Assembly (NCBI GenBank): GCA_947179155.2
Contig: OX359282.1
Location: 12,548,533-12,612,532, forward strand
Direction of reading: 5' to 3'
DNA: 64,000 nucleotides
Source of the DNA: Hedera helix
Taxonomy: Eukaryota > Streptophyta > Magnoliopsida > Apiales > Araliaceae
A program made the translations under genes and the position numbers. A model generated the notes under the pieces. The model saw nothing but the letters and a program-made list of their open reading frames with translations. It had not been told where the DNA came from and made no database searches. Below, piece by piece: positions 50,460 through 59,820 of the stretch (position 1 is its first letter; every line of letters starts with the position of its first letter).

Positions 50460-51085
50460 TTTTGGACGGTCGGGTATCGTCTCCGCTTTTGGTGACGGTC
50501 AGGTATCGTTTCTGACGGGCCGTTTTGGGGTTGGTCAGTTATCGTCTCTGACTGGGTCGTTCTTCAATCAGTCAGGTATCGTATCTGACGGGTCGTTTTT
50601 GAAATGGTCAGGTATCGTATCTGACTGGTCGTTTTGAAATGGTCAGGTATCGTATCTGACTGGTCGTTTTTGAAATGGTCAGGTATCGTTTCTGACTGGT
50701 TGTTTTTGAAATGGTCAGGTATCGTTTCTGACTGGTCGCTTTTGAAATGGTCAGGTATCGTTTCTGACTGGTCGCTTTTGAAATGGTCAGGTATCGTATC
50801 TGACGGGTTGTTTTTGAAACGGTCAGGTATCGTTTCTGACTGGTCGTTTTTGAAATGGTCAGGTATCGTATCTAACGGGTTGTTTTTGAAATGGTCAGGT
50901 ATCGTTTCTGACTGGTCGTTTTTTGAAATGGTCAGGTATCGTATCTGACGGGTTGTTTTTGAAATGGTCAGGTATCGTTTCTGACTGGTCGTTGTTTTTG
51001 AAATGGTCAGGTATCGTTTCTGACTGGTCGTTTTTTTTTGAAATGGTCAGGTATCGTATCTGACTGGTCGTTTTGAAATGGTCAG
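50460..51085. repeat. Minisatellite of about 35-40 bp units, roughly 17 copies
   Basis: Units of the type GAAATGGTCAGGTATCGTNT, then CTGACTGGTCGTTTTT, with length variation mainly in the T run. Each unit contains the dyad GTCAG...CTGAC. The first few units (50460-50580) are most diverged. It lies between the antisense genes and the PPT, the hypervariable 3' region in which Tat/Ogre elements are known to carry tandem repeats. The 104-codon frame of repeated KWSGIVSDW is a product of the unit length, not evidence of a gene. Confidence 0.93.
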
Positions 51086-51172
51086 GGGGTTCCAGAATTT
51101 TATATCTTAACGTGGGATGAGTCACATGTTGACTCGGGATAACAAAACGGGAGGCAAAAGGGCACCGGGATC

Positions 51173-51217
51173 AGCCGCAGGTGCATCTGCGGTCAGCCGC
51201 AGATGCATCTGCGGCTG
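51173..51217. repeat. Palindromes shared with LTR D
   Basis: A perfect 24-bp palindrome at 51194-51217 (core GCCGCAGATGCATCTGCGGC) with a second imperfect copy just upstream (GCCGCAGGTGCATCTGCGG). The same core appears in the LTR at 49551-49593 and 49671-49692. Confidence 0.9.
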
Positions 51218-51824
51218 GGATCGGATCCTATTTCAGATCGCGACCCCCACGATTTGTTCACTTTTCCGCCTTCTCTTTCTCTCGTTTTCGGTTTTCCTCG
51301 TCCCCCACCCGGCTTTTTCGTCTTTTGGACATCTTTTGGCAAAATCTGCTCCGATTAAAACAGTCTACGCACTTTGGGTAACGTTTTAACTCCTTTTTCT
51401 TTGATTTTCGCTTTCGTTTGGCTATGTATTTACTTGTTTAAATATTTTAGATTTAGCAATGCATGCCTATATGAGATATTCGTGTTGGACATAGCATAGG
51501 CAACAAACGGGTCTTGCAGTCATGCTTTATTTACTTTTTTTTAAAAAAACATGATGTATCATTTTCACTTGCATTTGGGATTTGTTGGTTGCCTGACTTG
51601 ATTAAACATGCCTGATCGTGCATGGGATGCCCATTTTACAAACGAAACTCTGCCGAAATTTCGGGAAATCTAGCGCACCCTTAGGGATTCATTTATTCAT
51701 TTTCAAATTTCAAACATGTCATGCTGCCCTATGATTTTCCTTTTTTAGCAATATGCAATAAGATTTTTCTTTTGAAAGATAACGAGCTAAGGATGTACCT
51801 CCTTTTCGTGCTGCCGTTTCAGTC
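51218..51824. promoter_or_regulatory. Region upstream of antisense gene 1
   Basis: About 600 bp with no conserved domain. It ends GCTGCCGTTTCAG (AG at 51821-51822) just 2 bp before the ATG at 51825, which looks like a 3' splice site, so the antisense transcript may start upstream and have a 5' UTR intron. No clear TATA box found. Confidence 0.4.
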
Positions 51825-53786
51825 ATGGATCCTGATGCTCCTAGTGGCTCCGCAGTGCCCCGGGTCGCGGGTGTCCGACGCCGCAGAGCGGCCACCCCAG
51901 CTCCAGCTCCCGTCCTGACCCGTCATTCCCGTAGATTGGCGGAGTCTGTCATTCGCCCCATTCAGCCTGATGTGGACGAGGATGCCCCAGCTGAGGCAGA
52001 GGCGGGTCCCTCGGGCACAGCGGCTCCTCCCCCCACGCGTCGGACCTTACCAGGGGCCCGTGCCAGGATACCGGATCTGCTCGGTCCTGTTCTCAGTAAT
52101 CACCCCTCATCCTATCTGGCGGCTAATGAGGTATATCCGTCATTTAAGCTCATTCAACTCTGTATGGTTACCCTGCCTGACTTTTGATGGCTGTCACAGG
52201 TTCCTGAGTTTACCCAGCCTCGGGGCAATTGGTTCAGCATCTACACTCTCTACCATGCGCTGCATTCCGACTACAGGGGGATGGTAGATTCTTGGGGTTT
52301 CAGACATTTCTTCACTATCGCCCCTCGCCGGTGTCCGTGGGGCTATATGAGGGCTTTATCCGAGCGCTGGTTTCACCAGACACAGTCGCTTCACCTTCTG
52401 GACTGCGAGCTGCTGCTGACCCCTCTAGATTGGGGTTATATCACCGGGATGGAGTTCTCTGGACCCCGGGTCCCCTTGGAGTCGGACATTACCCCTGCAG
52501 CTGTTCGATCCTTGTTGGGTTTTACTCCTCAGGAGAAGGTCTTTAAGGCCCGCAGTATCCGATCCGGTGCATTGGCCGTGGATGTCATTGGAGGGGTCCT
52601 TTCTGAGCCGTTTCCTGCGGACCGATCCGTTCGTGACTTCCTGCTTCGGCGCTTATTTTTGACCATTATGAGGGGCTGTTTTCTGGGGAACAACTCCTCG
52701 ACTATTCACTTCAGTATCGTTGGAGCTACCCGGGAGGTTGACCGGATCGGGGATTATGATTGGGGCTCCTTCACGTTCGCTTACTTCCTTCAGGGTCTTC
52801 GCCTTCGCTCAGAGGGGCAGACTGATGTTTGGCTGGGGTTTTATCCCTTTTTGCTGGTAAGTCCTATTCATTGTGCCGGTTTTCATTTTGTTTCATTCCT
52901 TTGTCGTCCCTGGTATTTATGTCCCTTCTTTCTCGTCTGTCAGTTCTGGGCTTATGAGCGGCTGCCCTGCTTGCGGCCAGTCACTACACTCGGTCCGGAG
53001 ACTTATCCCAGGGGTCGTCGATGGCATCATAACACTCTTGCGGAGACCCCCGTGTCAGATAGCTTTGCTCATTGTCGGCTGCAGTTAGAGATGATCTCGT
53101 CCGCGGACGTGACCTGGGTTCCCTATACGGCGGATCATTTGGCGGCTGGCCTTGCCGGTGGTTATGCCGCAGATCTGGAGCATGCCCTGTCCACTCGTCG
53201 TATTCCATTTCTCACCTATGGTGGATGGGAGCTGTATCTAGGGGAGCGCGCCATCAGATGTGTGTCTGGGGAGGCTCGTATCCCTTTTGCCCCTCCCTCA
53301 CAGAGAGCTTGGTTCGCGGATACCCACCTTCCAGAGGACCTGATAGCCGGGGAGGACGGATATCTGCTTTCTGCCGGTCCTCATACGAGCGAGAGCTTCA
53401 GTGACTGGTGGAGACCCCGCACTATAGGGCCTCAGACCCGGGCCACCTTCTTTCTTGGAGACCTGGTTCACGGGTCGGTGATGATGGCAGATTGGATGGA
53501 GTGTGTCCGGGCCCCCACCCATTCGGACCAGATAGCTTCCCTCACTCGGCAGGTGGACCAGTTATCCCTTTTTGTTCGGAGCTTGGGCCGAGATCCAGAG
53601 GAGGCTTATGTCGCAGATCCGCATGGATTCGATTCTGGTGTGGGCTCCGGTCCATCGTATGCCCCAGTTCCACCTTACTCATGTCCAGATCTGAACTTCG
53701 AGGATGAGGCTTCCATTCCCCCGGATTTTCCTGCGGATCAGTTTGAGGATGATGCCTTCATTGATGGCATAGAGTTTACTGATTAG
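51825..53786 (+). CDS. Antisense gene 1 of element D: plant mobile domain protein
   Basis: Lies between pol and the 3' LTR of element D, on the opposite strand. With two predicted introns (52131-52199 and 52857-52943) the frame is 102 + 219 + 280 codons, 601 residues, ending TAG 53784-53786. The N-terminus is Ala/Pro/Arg-rich with RRRR at 18-21, a possible nuclear signal. From about residue 134 it reads WGFRHFFTIAPRR, RALSERWF, then ELLLTPLDWGYITG, SLLGF and FLLRRLFLTIMRGCF, then FWAYERLP across the second splice. This follows the plant mobile (aminotransferase-like) domain plan found in transposons and in MAIN/MAIL host proteins. A heptad segment (IASLTRQVDQLSLFVRSL) and an acidic tail follow. 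The frame is intact. Role unknown; antisense extra ORFs are known in the Tat lineage. The alternative, a captured host gene, is less likely given its position. Confidence 0.85.
52131..52199 (+). other. Predicted intron 1 of antisense gene 1
   Basis: AATGAG|GTATATCC ... GCTGTCACAG|GTTCCTGAG, 69 bp. It contains in-frame stops (TGA near 52186). Removing it joins residue 102 (Glu) to VPEFTQPRGNWF in phase 0, which extends the frame 27 codons upstream of the first downstream ATG at 52281. Short but acceptable for a plant intron. Confidence 0.8.
52857..52943 (+). other. Predicted intron 2 of antisense gene 1 (length divisible by 3)
   Basis: TTGCTG|GTAAGTCC ... CGTCTGTCAG|TTCTGGGC, 87 bp, phase 0, no stop inside. 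The segment encodes a Cys/Phe-rich stretch unlike the rest of the domain. Removal joins GFYPFLL to FWAYERLP, which restores the usual LQLWAWERF-like motif of plant mobile domains. Confidence 0.82.
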
Positions 53787-54012
53787 ATTTTTATAGGCTA
53801 TCACCTCTGTATTTGGACCTGTTTCGTTTTATTTATCATCATCATTTTTCATTCCTTGTATTACGTACAGATTTATCTTTATATTATGCACAAGCCCTTT
53901 ACTTTTGATGCTCCATTTATTCCATTATAGCTTGTAAGATGCATGATTTATTATATACGTGGATAAAGGAAAAATTGACCCCTGTATAGTCTTTTGATAC
54001 TGCTTTTTACAG
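53787..54012 (+). other. Spacer between antisense genes, acceptor-like end
   Basis: 226 bp, no open frame. It ends GATACTGCTTTTTACAG immediately before ATG 54013, an excellent 3' splice-site shape. Donor not identified (CTCTGTATTTGG near 53806 is weak). Could be a real intergenic spacer, a 5' UTR intron of gene 2, or part of alternative splicing. Confidence 0.45.
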
Positions 54013-55578
54013 ATGTCATCCCTGGACGTGGTTCGCGTGGACCCTTGCGCCCCCTCCGGGATCATCGGCAGGATCCGCTTGTGGTTGGATAGTTTGCTAC
54101 CTTCTGACCGTATCATCGCAGAGGGTCTTCTGGGACACTCCCTGGCTCTTCTGTCATTTCAGGTGCCGCCGGGCTTTATTGATGGCATTCTCAGTTGTTG
54201 GATTCCGGACAGACAGGTTTTTGGGTTTGGACTGGAGTATCTGACCCCCACTCTTGAGGAGTATGCTCGCTTTACCGGTTTGTCGGTGGATGGTCCCTGC
54301 GCACAGGTTACTTCAGGCCATATGCGTCGTCAGTTCCTGACTTTCACGGGCTTGCGGAGGACAGCCCTGTTATCGGTGATCTCCTCGAGCCATTTGGTTC
54401 CTCTATCCTTCTTGATTGACAGATTCGGTTCGGTGGATAGCTTTTCTCGATTCTCCAGGGATTTTTCAGTGTCTGAGGAGCGCTGGGGCGCTTTGAGAGT
54501 GGATGTTTTGATGGCCTGTGTCCTATCCGTCCTGTATCTGCCTGCTGGGGACGACCTCCTGGATATGCGGGTTATCGTAGCGGTTCATGCTCTCCAGGAG
54601 GACCATACCATTCTTCCCATGATATTAGCAGAGACTTACATGTCGGCCTCATATTGTCATTCCTTCTCCGGTCGCGTTTTCAGGGGAAGCTCTACTTTGT
54701 TGTACGTATGGTTCATGAGCCATCTCAGACCCATCGGGCAGTTTCGTCGGCACGGGTTTTGTTTCAGCCACAGCTTGGCCATGCAATTCTCATTTCGTCC
54801 CCGGCGATGCACCGATACAGCTTCCTGGAGGGAGTTCTTATCGGCCATTGAGGAGCCTTTCCATATTCTGACTTATTCGGGTTATTGCTCCTTCCAGAGT
54901 TTCCTGACTCATGTGCCACCTTTTGATTTCCTCCCTCTTCTCGGCTTGAGGGGGGTAACGACTTATCATCCCTTAGCTGTCATGGGGCAGTTTGACCAGA
55001 TGCAGGATCTCCATCTCTTTGCAGGAGCAGCTGACTATCGATTTCTCATATCGCCTCAGACGGAGAGGGAGCTGCTGAGGGTATATGATCTTTGGTCACA
55101 TCGGGTCTCGGCTGAGTTCGGGGATAGTCATTCTGGTCAGACACCTGCTTATCTCCTATGGTTGCGAGGAGATTCTGACATTGCCGACTTTGACCAGATT
55201 GGGGCCTTGGATGGTCCTCGGGGACCTTTCTCGGTTGAGACTGGTTCAGATGTGGTCATTCCTCCGGAGCTTTCAGGATTAGCGCCCAGATCTGATGTGG
55301 AGGAGATTTCTACTTCGGTACATGCCCATTCCCTTGACTTGGCGGATCGGATCCAGAGATTAACGATTGAGGGTACCCGGCTCCGGTCAGCTTTGCGTAC
55401 TACTGAGACTGAGAGGGATACCGCCCACGCGGAGCGGGATGCTGCTGTACTAGCCCGTGATGCCGCCCTATCTGCCAGAGATAGCGTTATCGAGCAGGTC
55501 AGAGTTGTCATGGAGGGTCATTCCACGACTGTTACCAGTGCCGCTGCTCTTTTGACTCGGATTGACAGTATGGGATAG
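54013..55578 (+). CDS. Antisense gene 2 of element D: DUF7745-like protein with coiled-coil tail
   Basis: 521 codons with no intron, ATG just after TTTTTACAG. The motif LTPTLEEYARFTGL is at residues 77-90. ALRVDVLMACVLSVLYL lies near 160, PMILAETYMSASYCHSF near 199, and the GSSTLLYVWFMSHL type follows near 225. GLRGVTTYHPLAVMGQF is in the second half. This order is what I know from DUF7745 proteins of plant retroelements, a family related in general plan to the plant mobile domain. The last 90 residues are a coiled coil with RDAAVLARDAALSARD heptads. The stop TAG (55576-55578) is followed in frame by 25 more open codons to TAG 55654-55656, so the tail may be truncated by one mutation. Function unknown. 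Confidence 0.75.
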   Translation: MSSLDVVRVDPCAPSGIIGRIRLWLDSLLPSDRIIAEGLLGHSLALLSFQVPPGFIDGILSCWIPDRQVFGFGLEYLTPTLEEYARFTGLSVDGPCAQVTSGHMRRQFLTFTGLRRTALLSVISSSHLVPLSFLIDRFGSVDSFSRFSRDFSVSEERWGALRVDVLMACVLSVLYLPAGDDLLDMRVIVAVHALQEDHTILPMILAETYMSASYCHSFSGRVFRGSSTLLYVWFMSHLRPIGQFRRHGFCFSHSLAMQFSFRPRRCTDTASWREFLSAIEEPFHILTYSGYCSFQSFLTHVPPFDFLPLLGLRGVTTYHPLAVMGQFDQMQDLHLFAGAADYRFLISPQTERELLRVYDLWSHRVSAEFGDSHSGQTPAYLLWLRGDSDIADFDQIGALDGPRGPFSVETGSDVVIPPELSGLAPRSDVEEISTSVHAHSLDLADRIQRLTIEGTRLRSALRTTETERDTAHAERDAAVLARDAALSARDSVIEQVRVVMEGHSTTVTSAAALLTRIDSMG

Positions 55579-55656
55579 CAGATTGCGGGCGAGCCGGAGG
55601 CTTATGATGCCTCGACTATTCTGTCTATCCTGCTCCAGCTGATCTCCGACCTGTAG

Positions 55657-56170
55657 ATGATTTTATTCCCTACACGGACTATGTCAGTTTCATCACTTTT
55701 ATTTAAAATACAGACTTGTAATCAAAATGTTTTGTATATATAGAGAAATATTTATGGTTTATTCATTTCCCTTTTGATGCATCGTCGCCCTTCATCGGAT
55801 CCTCATTTTATCCAGCCGATTATGATTTCGATATATTGCCTTATTTCTTTCTTCAAGTCTTGATTGGAACTCCACAGATATTGCCGCATGCCCTTCTGAT
55901 TTCATCGGAGTGAGTCTTGGACTTTGGGCTAAATATGTGGCTAGGTTTGGGTAAGATTTGGAATGTGTTTGTCAAAATAGGGTTTCGGGGTTTTCTGGAA
56001 GTGGTTTCGGTATAGGGACAAGGTTTATTATTTTATATAGAACAGACCGCGCCATGATGGCTGCCTACGTACTCCCACAAAGTCAGGAGATCAGGTCCTA
56101 CGTAGTTCGAGTTACAGAGGAGAAAGGAAAATAAATTATTATTATTATTTTTTTTTATTTTTATTTTTTT
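55657..56170. other. Spacer between convergent antisense gene 2 and pol
   Basis: About 510 bp where the two opposite transcripts of element D would meet. AT-rich near 55.66-55.76 kb and 56.13-56.17 kb (T/A runs), with gcctacgtactcccac and cctacgtagttcgag near 56.06-56.11 kb. No open frame of note. Poly(A) signals for both strands would be expected here, but none is certain. Confidence 0.45.
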
Positions 56171-59100
56171 TTAAGCATATAACCGTTTCACAGAGTCAGA
56201 ATTCAGGGGCTGCGGGAATACCTCGCCATCCATTTCTTGTAGGATGAGGGCCCCTCCAGATAGGACTTTCTTGATCACAAAGGGTCCTTCCCAATTTGGA
56301 GCGAATTTCCCTTTGGCTTCGTCTTGACAGGGCATGACCCTCTTTAGCACTAAATCATTTTCTCTGAACTTTCGGGATCGTATCTTTTTGTCGTACGATC
56401 GAGAGATGCGTTGCTGATACAACTGACCGTGTAATATAGCCGCCACTCTTCTCTCATCTATCAAGGCTAACTGGTCGTATCGACTTTGTATCCAATCCTC
56501 CTCGTCAATCCGAGCATCGAGCAAAATTCGGAGGGATGCCATCTCCATCTCTACTGGCAAAACGGCCTCCATCCCATATACCAAGGCGTAAGGGGTTGCC
56601 CCTGTAGACGTACGAACTGATGTCCGGTATGCAAACAGTGTGAGGGGTAGCAAGTCCGGCCATCCCCGATGATTGGCAGACATTCTCGCCATAATTCTCT
56701 TTATATTCTTATTCGCCGCTTCCACGACCCCATTCATTTTGGGCCGGTAAATGACAGAATTGAGATGCTTGATCTTGAATTGGGCGCACAACTCCTTCAT
56801 AAGGGCATTGTTCAGATTCTTGGCATTGTCGGACACCAAGATCTCAGGCTGTCCGTACCGGCAAATGACATTGTTCCTGATGAAACTGACTATAACTTCC
56901 TGCGTTACCTTGGGGAAAGACGTTGCTTCTACCCATTTAGTGAAATAGTCTATCATGACGAAAATGAACCGGTGGTCGTTGCTCGCTTTGGGCTCCACGG
57001 GTCCGATTACATCCATACCCCACATGGAGAAAGGCCAAGGGAAAGTCATACAATGTAGGTCATTAGGAGGCGCATGCATCACATTACCGTGTGCTTGGCA
57101 TTGGAAACATCGCTTGACATGATCGTCACAGTCAGCCTTAATTGACAGCCAGAAATGCCCCGTCCTCAGAATTTTCTTGGCCAACATCGGTCCACTCATA
57201 TGCGGCCCACATACTCCACCGTGCACCTCGCCCATGATTTTCTGTGCTTGAGTTTCGTCCACACATCGCAACAATCCCAAGCCTACATCCCTCTTATACA
57301 GGGAATCTCCGCTTAAATAGAATTTCATCGCCATCTTCTGGATTCTCTGCCTTTCCGTTCGGTTCGCCTGGTCGGGGAGCGATCTATCCCTCAAATATTT
57401 CAGTATGTCATGATACCAGGGCTGATTTGGCTGAACCACATCTTCTGATAACTCCGATATATATTCTTCGTAAGCGGGAGCATTTTGCACAGTTATTTCA
57501 ATCTGCGGAGTGGCTCTGCTTTTGAGTACATGGATTAACGAAGCCAGGGTGGCCAATGCATCGGCAAAGTCATTCCGGCCCCTGGGAATGTGTCGGAAAG
57601 CTATGTCTTCAAATTCTTGCATCAACCGGATCACACACCGGTGGTATGGAAGTAACCGAAGCTCCTTGGTGCCATACACCCCTGTCGCCTGTCTGATTAC
57701 CAATTCTGAATCTCCGAACACGGCTAATCTTTTCACTCCCATATTGCGGGCGAATCTCAGTCCCAATATACATCCTTCGTATTCAGCCGTATTGTTTGAG
57801 TTACTGAACTTTAATTTGGTGAGAACAGGGTATTGCTCGCCCGTAACGGAGACCAAGACCGCTCCAGCTCCAGCCCCTTCAGCATTCATGGCACCGTCGA
57901 AATACATTTTCCAAAACTGCCCTTCGTCATCACACCTCGTCTGTTGGACCCATAGTATGTCTTCACCTGGTAGGAAAGTCTCTAAAGGCTCCATCCCCCC
58001 TGTCGACATTTCTGATAATTGATCTGCAATTCCCTGCCCCTTCATGGCTTTCTGGGTAACATAAAGGATGTCGAATTGCTGGAGGATTAACTGCCACCTT
58101 GACAATCGACAATTCAGCATTGGTCTTTCAAATATATACTTCAAGGGGTCGACTCGTGAGATTAAATAGGTAGTGTGTCCATGAAGGTAATGCTGTAACC
58201 TCGTAGCAGCCCAGGCCAAGGCGCAACATGTTCTCTCGATCGGCGTGTAATTCTGTTCACAACTGCTGAATCTCTTGCTGAGGTAATAAATGGCATGCTC
58301 TTTACCGGATTCACTCTTCTGCCCCAGCATACAACCCATCGCCATATCATTTACGGATATATACAGGAAAAGGGGAATTCCGTCCTTTGGAGGTACCAGC
58401 ACTGGCGCTTCTGTTAATTGCTTCTTAATAGTCTGAAAGGCCTTTTGGCATTGACTGTTCCACTTCCGGGAGGCATCTTTCCTTAACAGTTTGAAAATTG
58501 GTTCGCAGGTGGTGGTCAGATGGGATATGAACCGACTGATGAAGTTTATCCTCCCCAAAAATCCCCTTATCTCTTTCTCTGTACGTGGTGCTGGCATATC
58601 CACAATGGCCCTGATCTTAGCCGGATCCAGTTCGATGCCTCGGTTGCTAACCAAGAACCCAAGGAGCTTACCTGACTGAACCCCGAAGGCACACTTGGCT
58701 GGATTGAGCTTCAAATTATACTTCCTGAGCTGCTCAAATAGCTTCTTGAGGTGAGTCACATGGTCAGATTCTGCCCTCGATTTCACAATAATATCATCCA
58801 CGTAAACCTCTATCTCCTTGTGCATCATGTCGTGGAATAGGGCCATCATGGCTCTCTAATAAGTGGCTCCCGCATTTGTGAGGCCGAAAGCAAGTCGTCT
58901 ATAACAAAACGTGCCCCAGGGGGTGATGAAGGCAGTCTTTTCTCGGTCCTCTTCTGCCACCATTATCTGGTGATATCCCGCGAAACAATCGACGAATGAA
59001 TACATTTCATACTGAGCCGTATTATCCACCAAGATGTGTATGAAAGGCACTGGGAAGTTATCCTTAAGACTGGCCTTGTTCAGATCCCTATAATCCACGC

Positions 59101-59645
59101 ACACTCTCACTTTTCCTCCAGGCTTCGCCACGGGGACTATATTGGAAAGCCATTCTGGGTAAGTAGACACCATGATGATCCCAGCCTTGAATTGTTTGAC
59201 TATCTCTTCCTTCACTTTTAAGCTCCACTCCGGTTTCAATTTTCTCAGCTTCTGCTTAACTAGCCTGAAACCCTCCTTGATAGGCAATCGATGTACCACA
59301 ATATCCGTGGACAAACCGATCATGTCTTCGTGTGACCAAGCAAACACATCCTCATATTGGCTCAGTAATTCAGTTACCTCCGCTTTTTGGTCGGGAGTCA
59401 GGTCTGCCCCAATCTTCAGCTCTTTGGGATTTTCAGGGGTTCCTATGTTGATGGTGATGGTTTGGTCTAAGTTGGGTTTGGGTTTATCCTCGACCCACTC
59501 TTTGATCTCGTCGGGAGCGTCGTCATCATCTGCTTCGTCCTGCTCAATTCCCATCAAATCGAAATTCAGTTTTATATCAAAATCATAATCGTCTTTCAAA
59601 TTTGTAAAATCGTTTGTTAGGCTAGAATGACTCAAATCGGTACAC
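56171..59645 (-). pseudogene. Pol of Tat/Ogre-like element D: RT, dual RNase H, integrase
   Basis: Exon after the pol intron. RT blocks: YPEWLSNIVPVAKPGGKVRV, CVDYRDLNKA, SFVDCFAGYHQI, FCYRRLAFGLTNAG, then the catalytic YVDD. A single TAG at 58856-58858 (usual Gln) lies between the last two; the 892-codon frame restarts at 58849. Residue numbers below refer to that frame. First RNase H at about 155-280 has ISV where the catalytic Asp is expected. A second, complete RNase H follows (D318, E356, D380, D427/430). Integrase: HHCC finger (H543...H550, C581, C584) and DDE at D613, D674, E710, ending in a PNWEGPF C-terminal domain. Dual RNase H is the signature of the Tat lineage. TAA at 56171-56173. 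No chromodomain. One nonsense codon is the only lesion I see. Confidence 0.9.
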
Positions 59646-59820
59646 CTGACATGAAACAAAAATATTTGTCATATATATAAACATTAAGTACATGGCTTCC
59701 TTTTTCAATAATCATGACAAAAATATGAAATAGACGTGCAGATACATAAAACAAAAACACCGTCTTAAAAACCCCTTGATCCCCCTACTGGATCAGATTC
59801 CCGGACACTCCCGCATTTAC
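59646..59820 (-). other. Pol intron of element D, between protease and RT
   Basis: 175 bp. On the minus strand AGAAAAGG|GTAAATGCGG ... TTTTTGTTTCATGTCAG|GTGTACC. Upstream frame ends in phase 2 and downstream frame resumes so that Gly is completed and CTDLSHSS follows. The upstream frame would otherwise stop at once (TAA at 59817-59819). Ogre/Tat elements are known to carry an intron here. It makes Pol production depend on splicing. Confidence 0.85.

Noticed and set aside
50634..50948. 104-codon frame with repeated KWSGIVSDW
   Set aside because: The unit length of the minisatellite (near a multiple of 3) keeps a frame open; the frame breaks where T-run length changes, so there is no selection for coding.
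50460..51085. CRISPR-like array
   Set aside because: Whole units are repeated with no unique spacers, and the DNA is plant nuclear.
51825..55578. Host single-copy genes of the plant mobile domain family
   Set aside because: They lie between pol and the polypurine tract/3' LTR of one element in the position known for antisense ORFs of the Tat lineage; host MAIN/MAIL genes would not be expected there.
57510..58022. 170-codon plus-strand frame and similar ones (59172-59588, 59884-60276)
   Set aside because: Exact antisense shadows of well-supported pol and protease frames.
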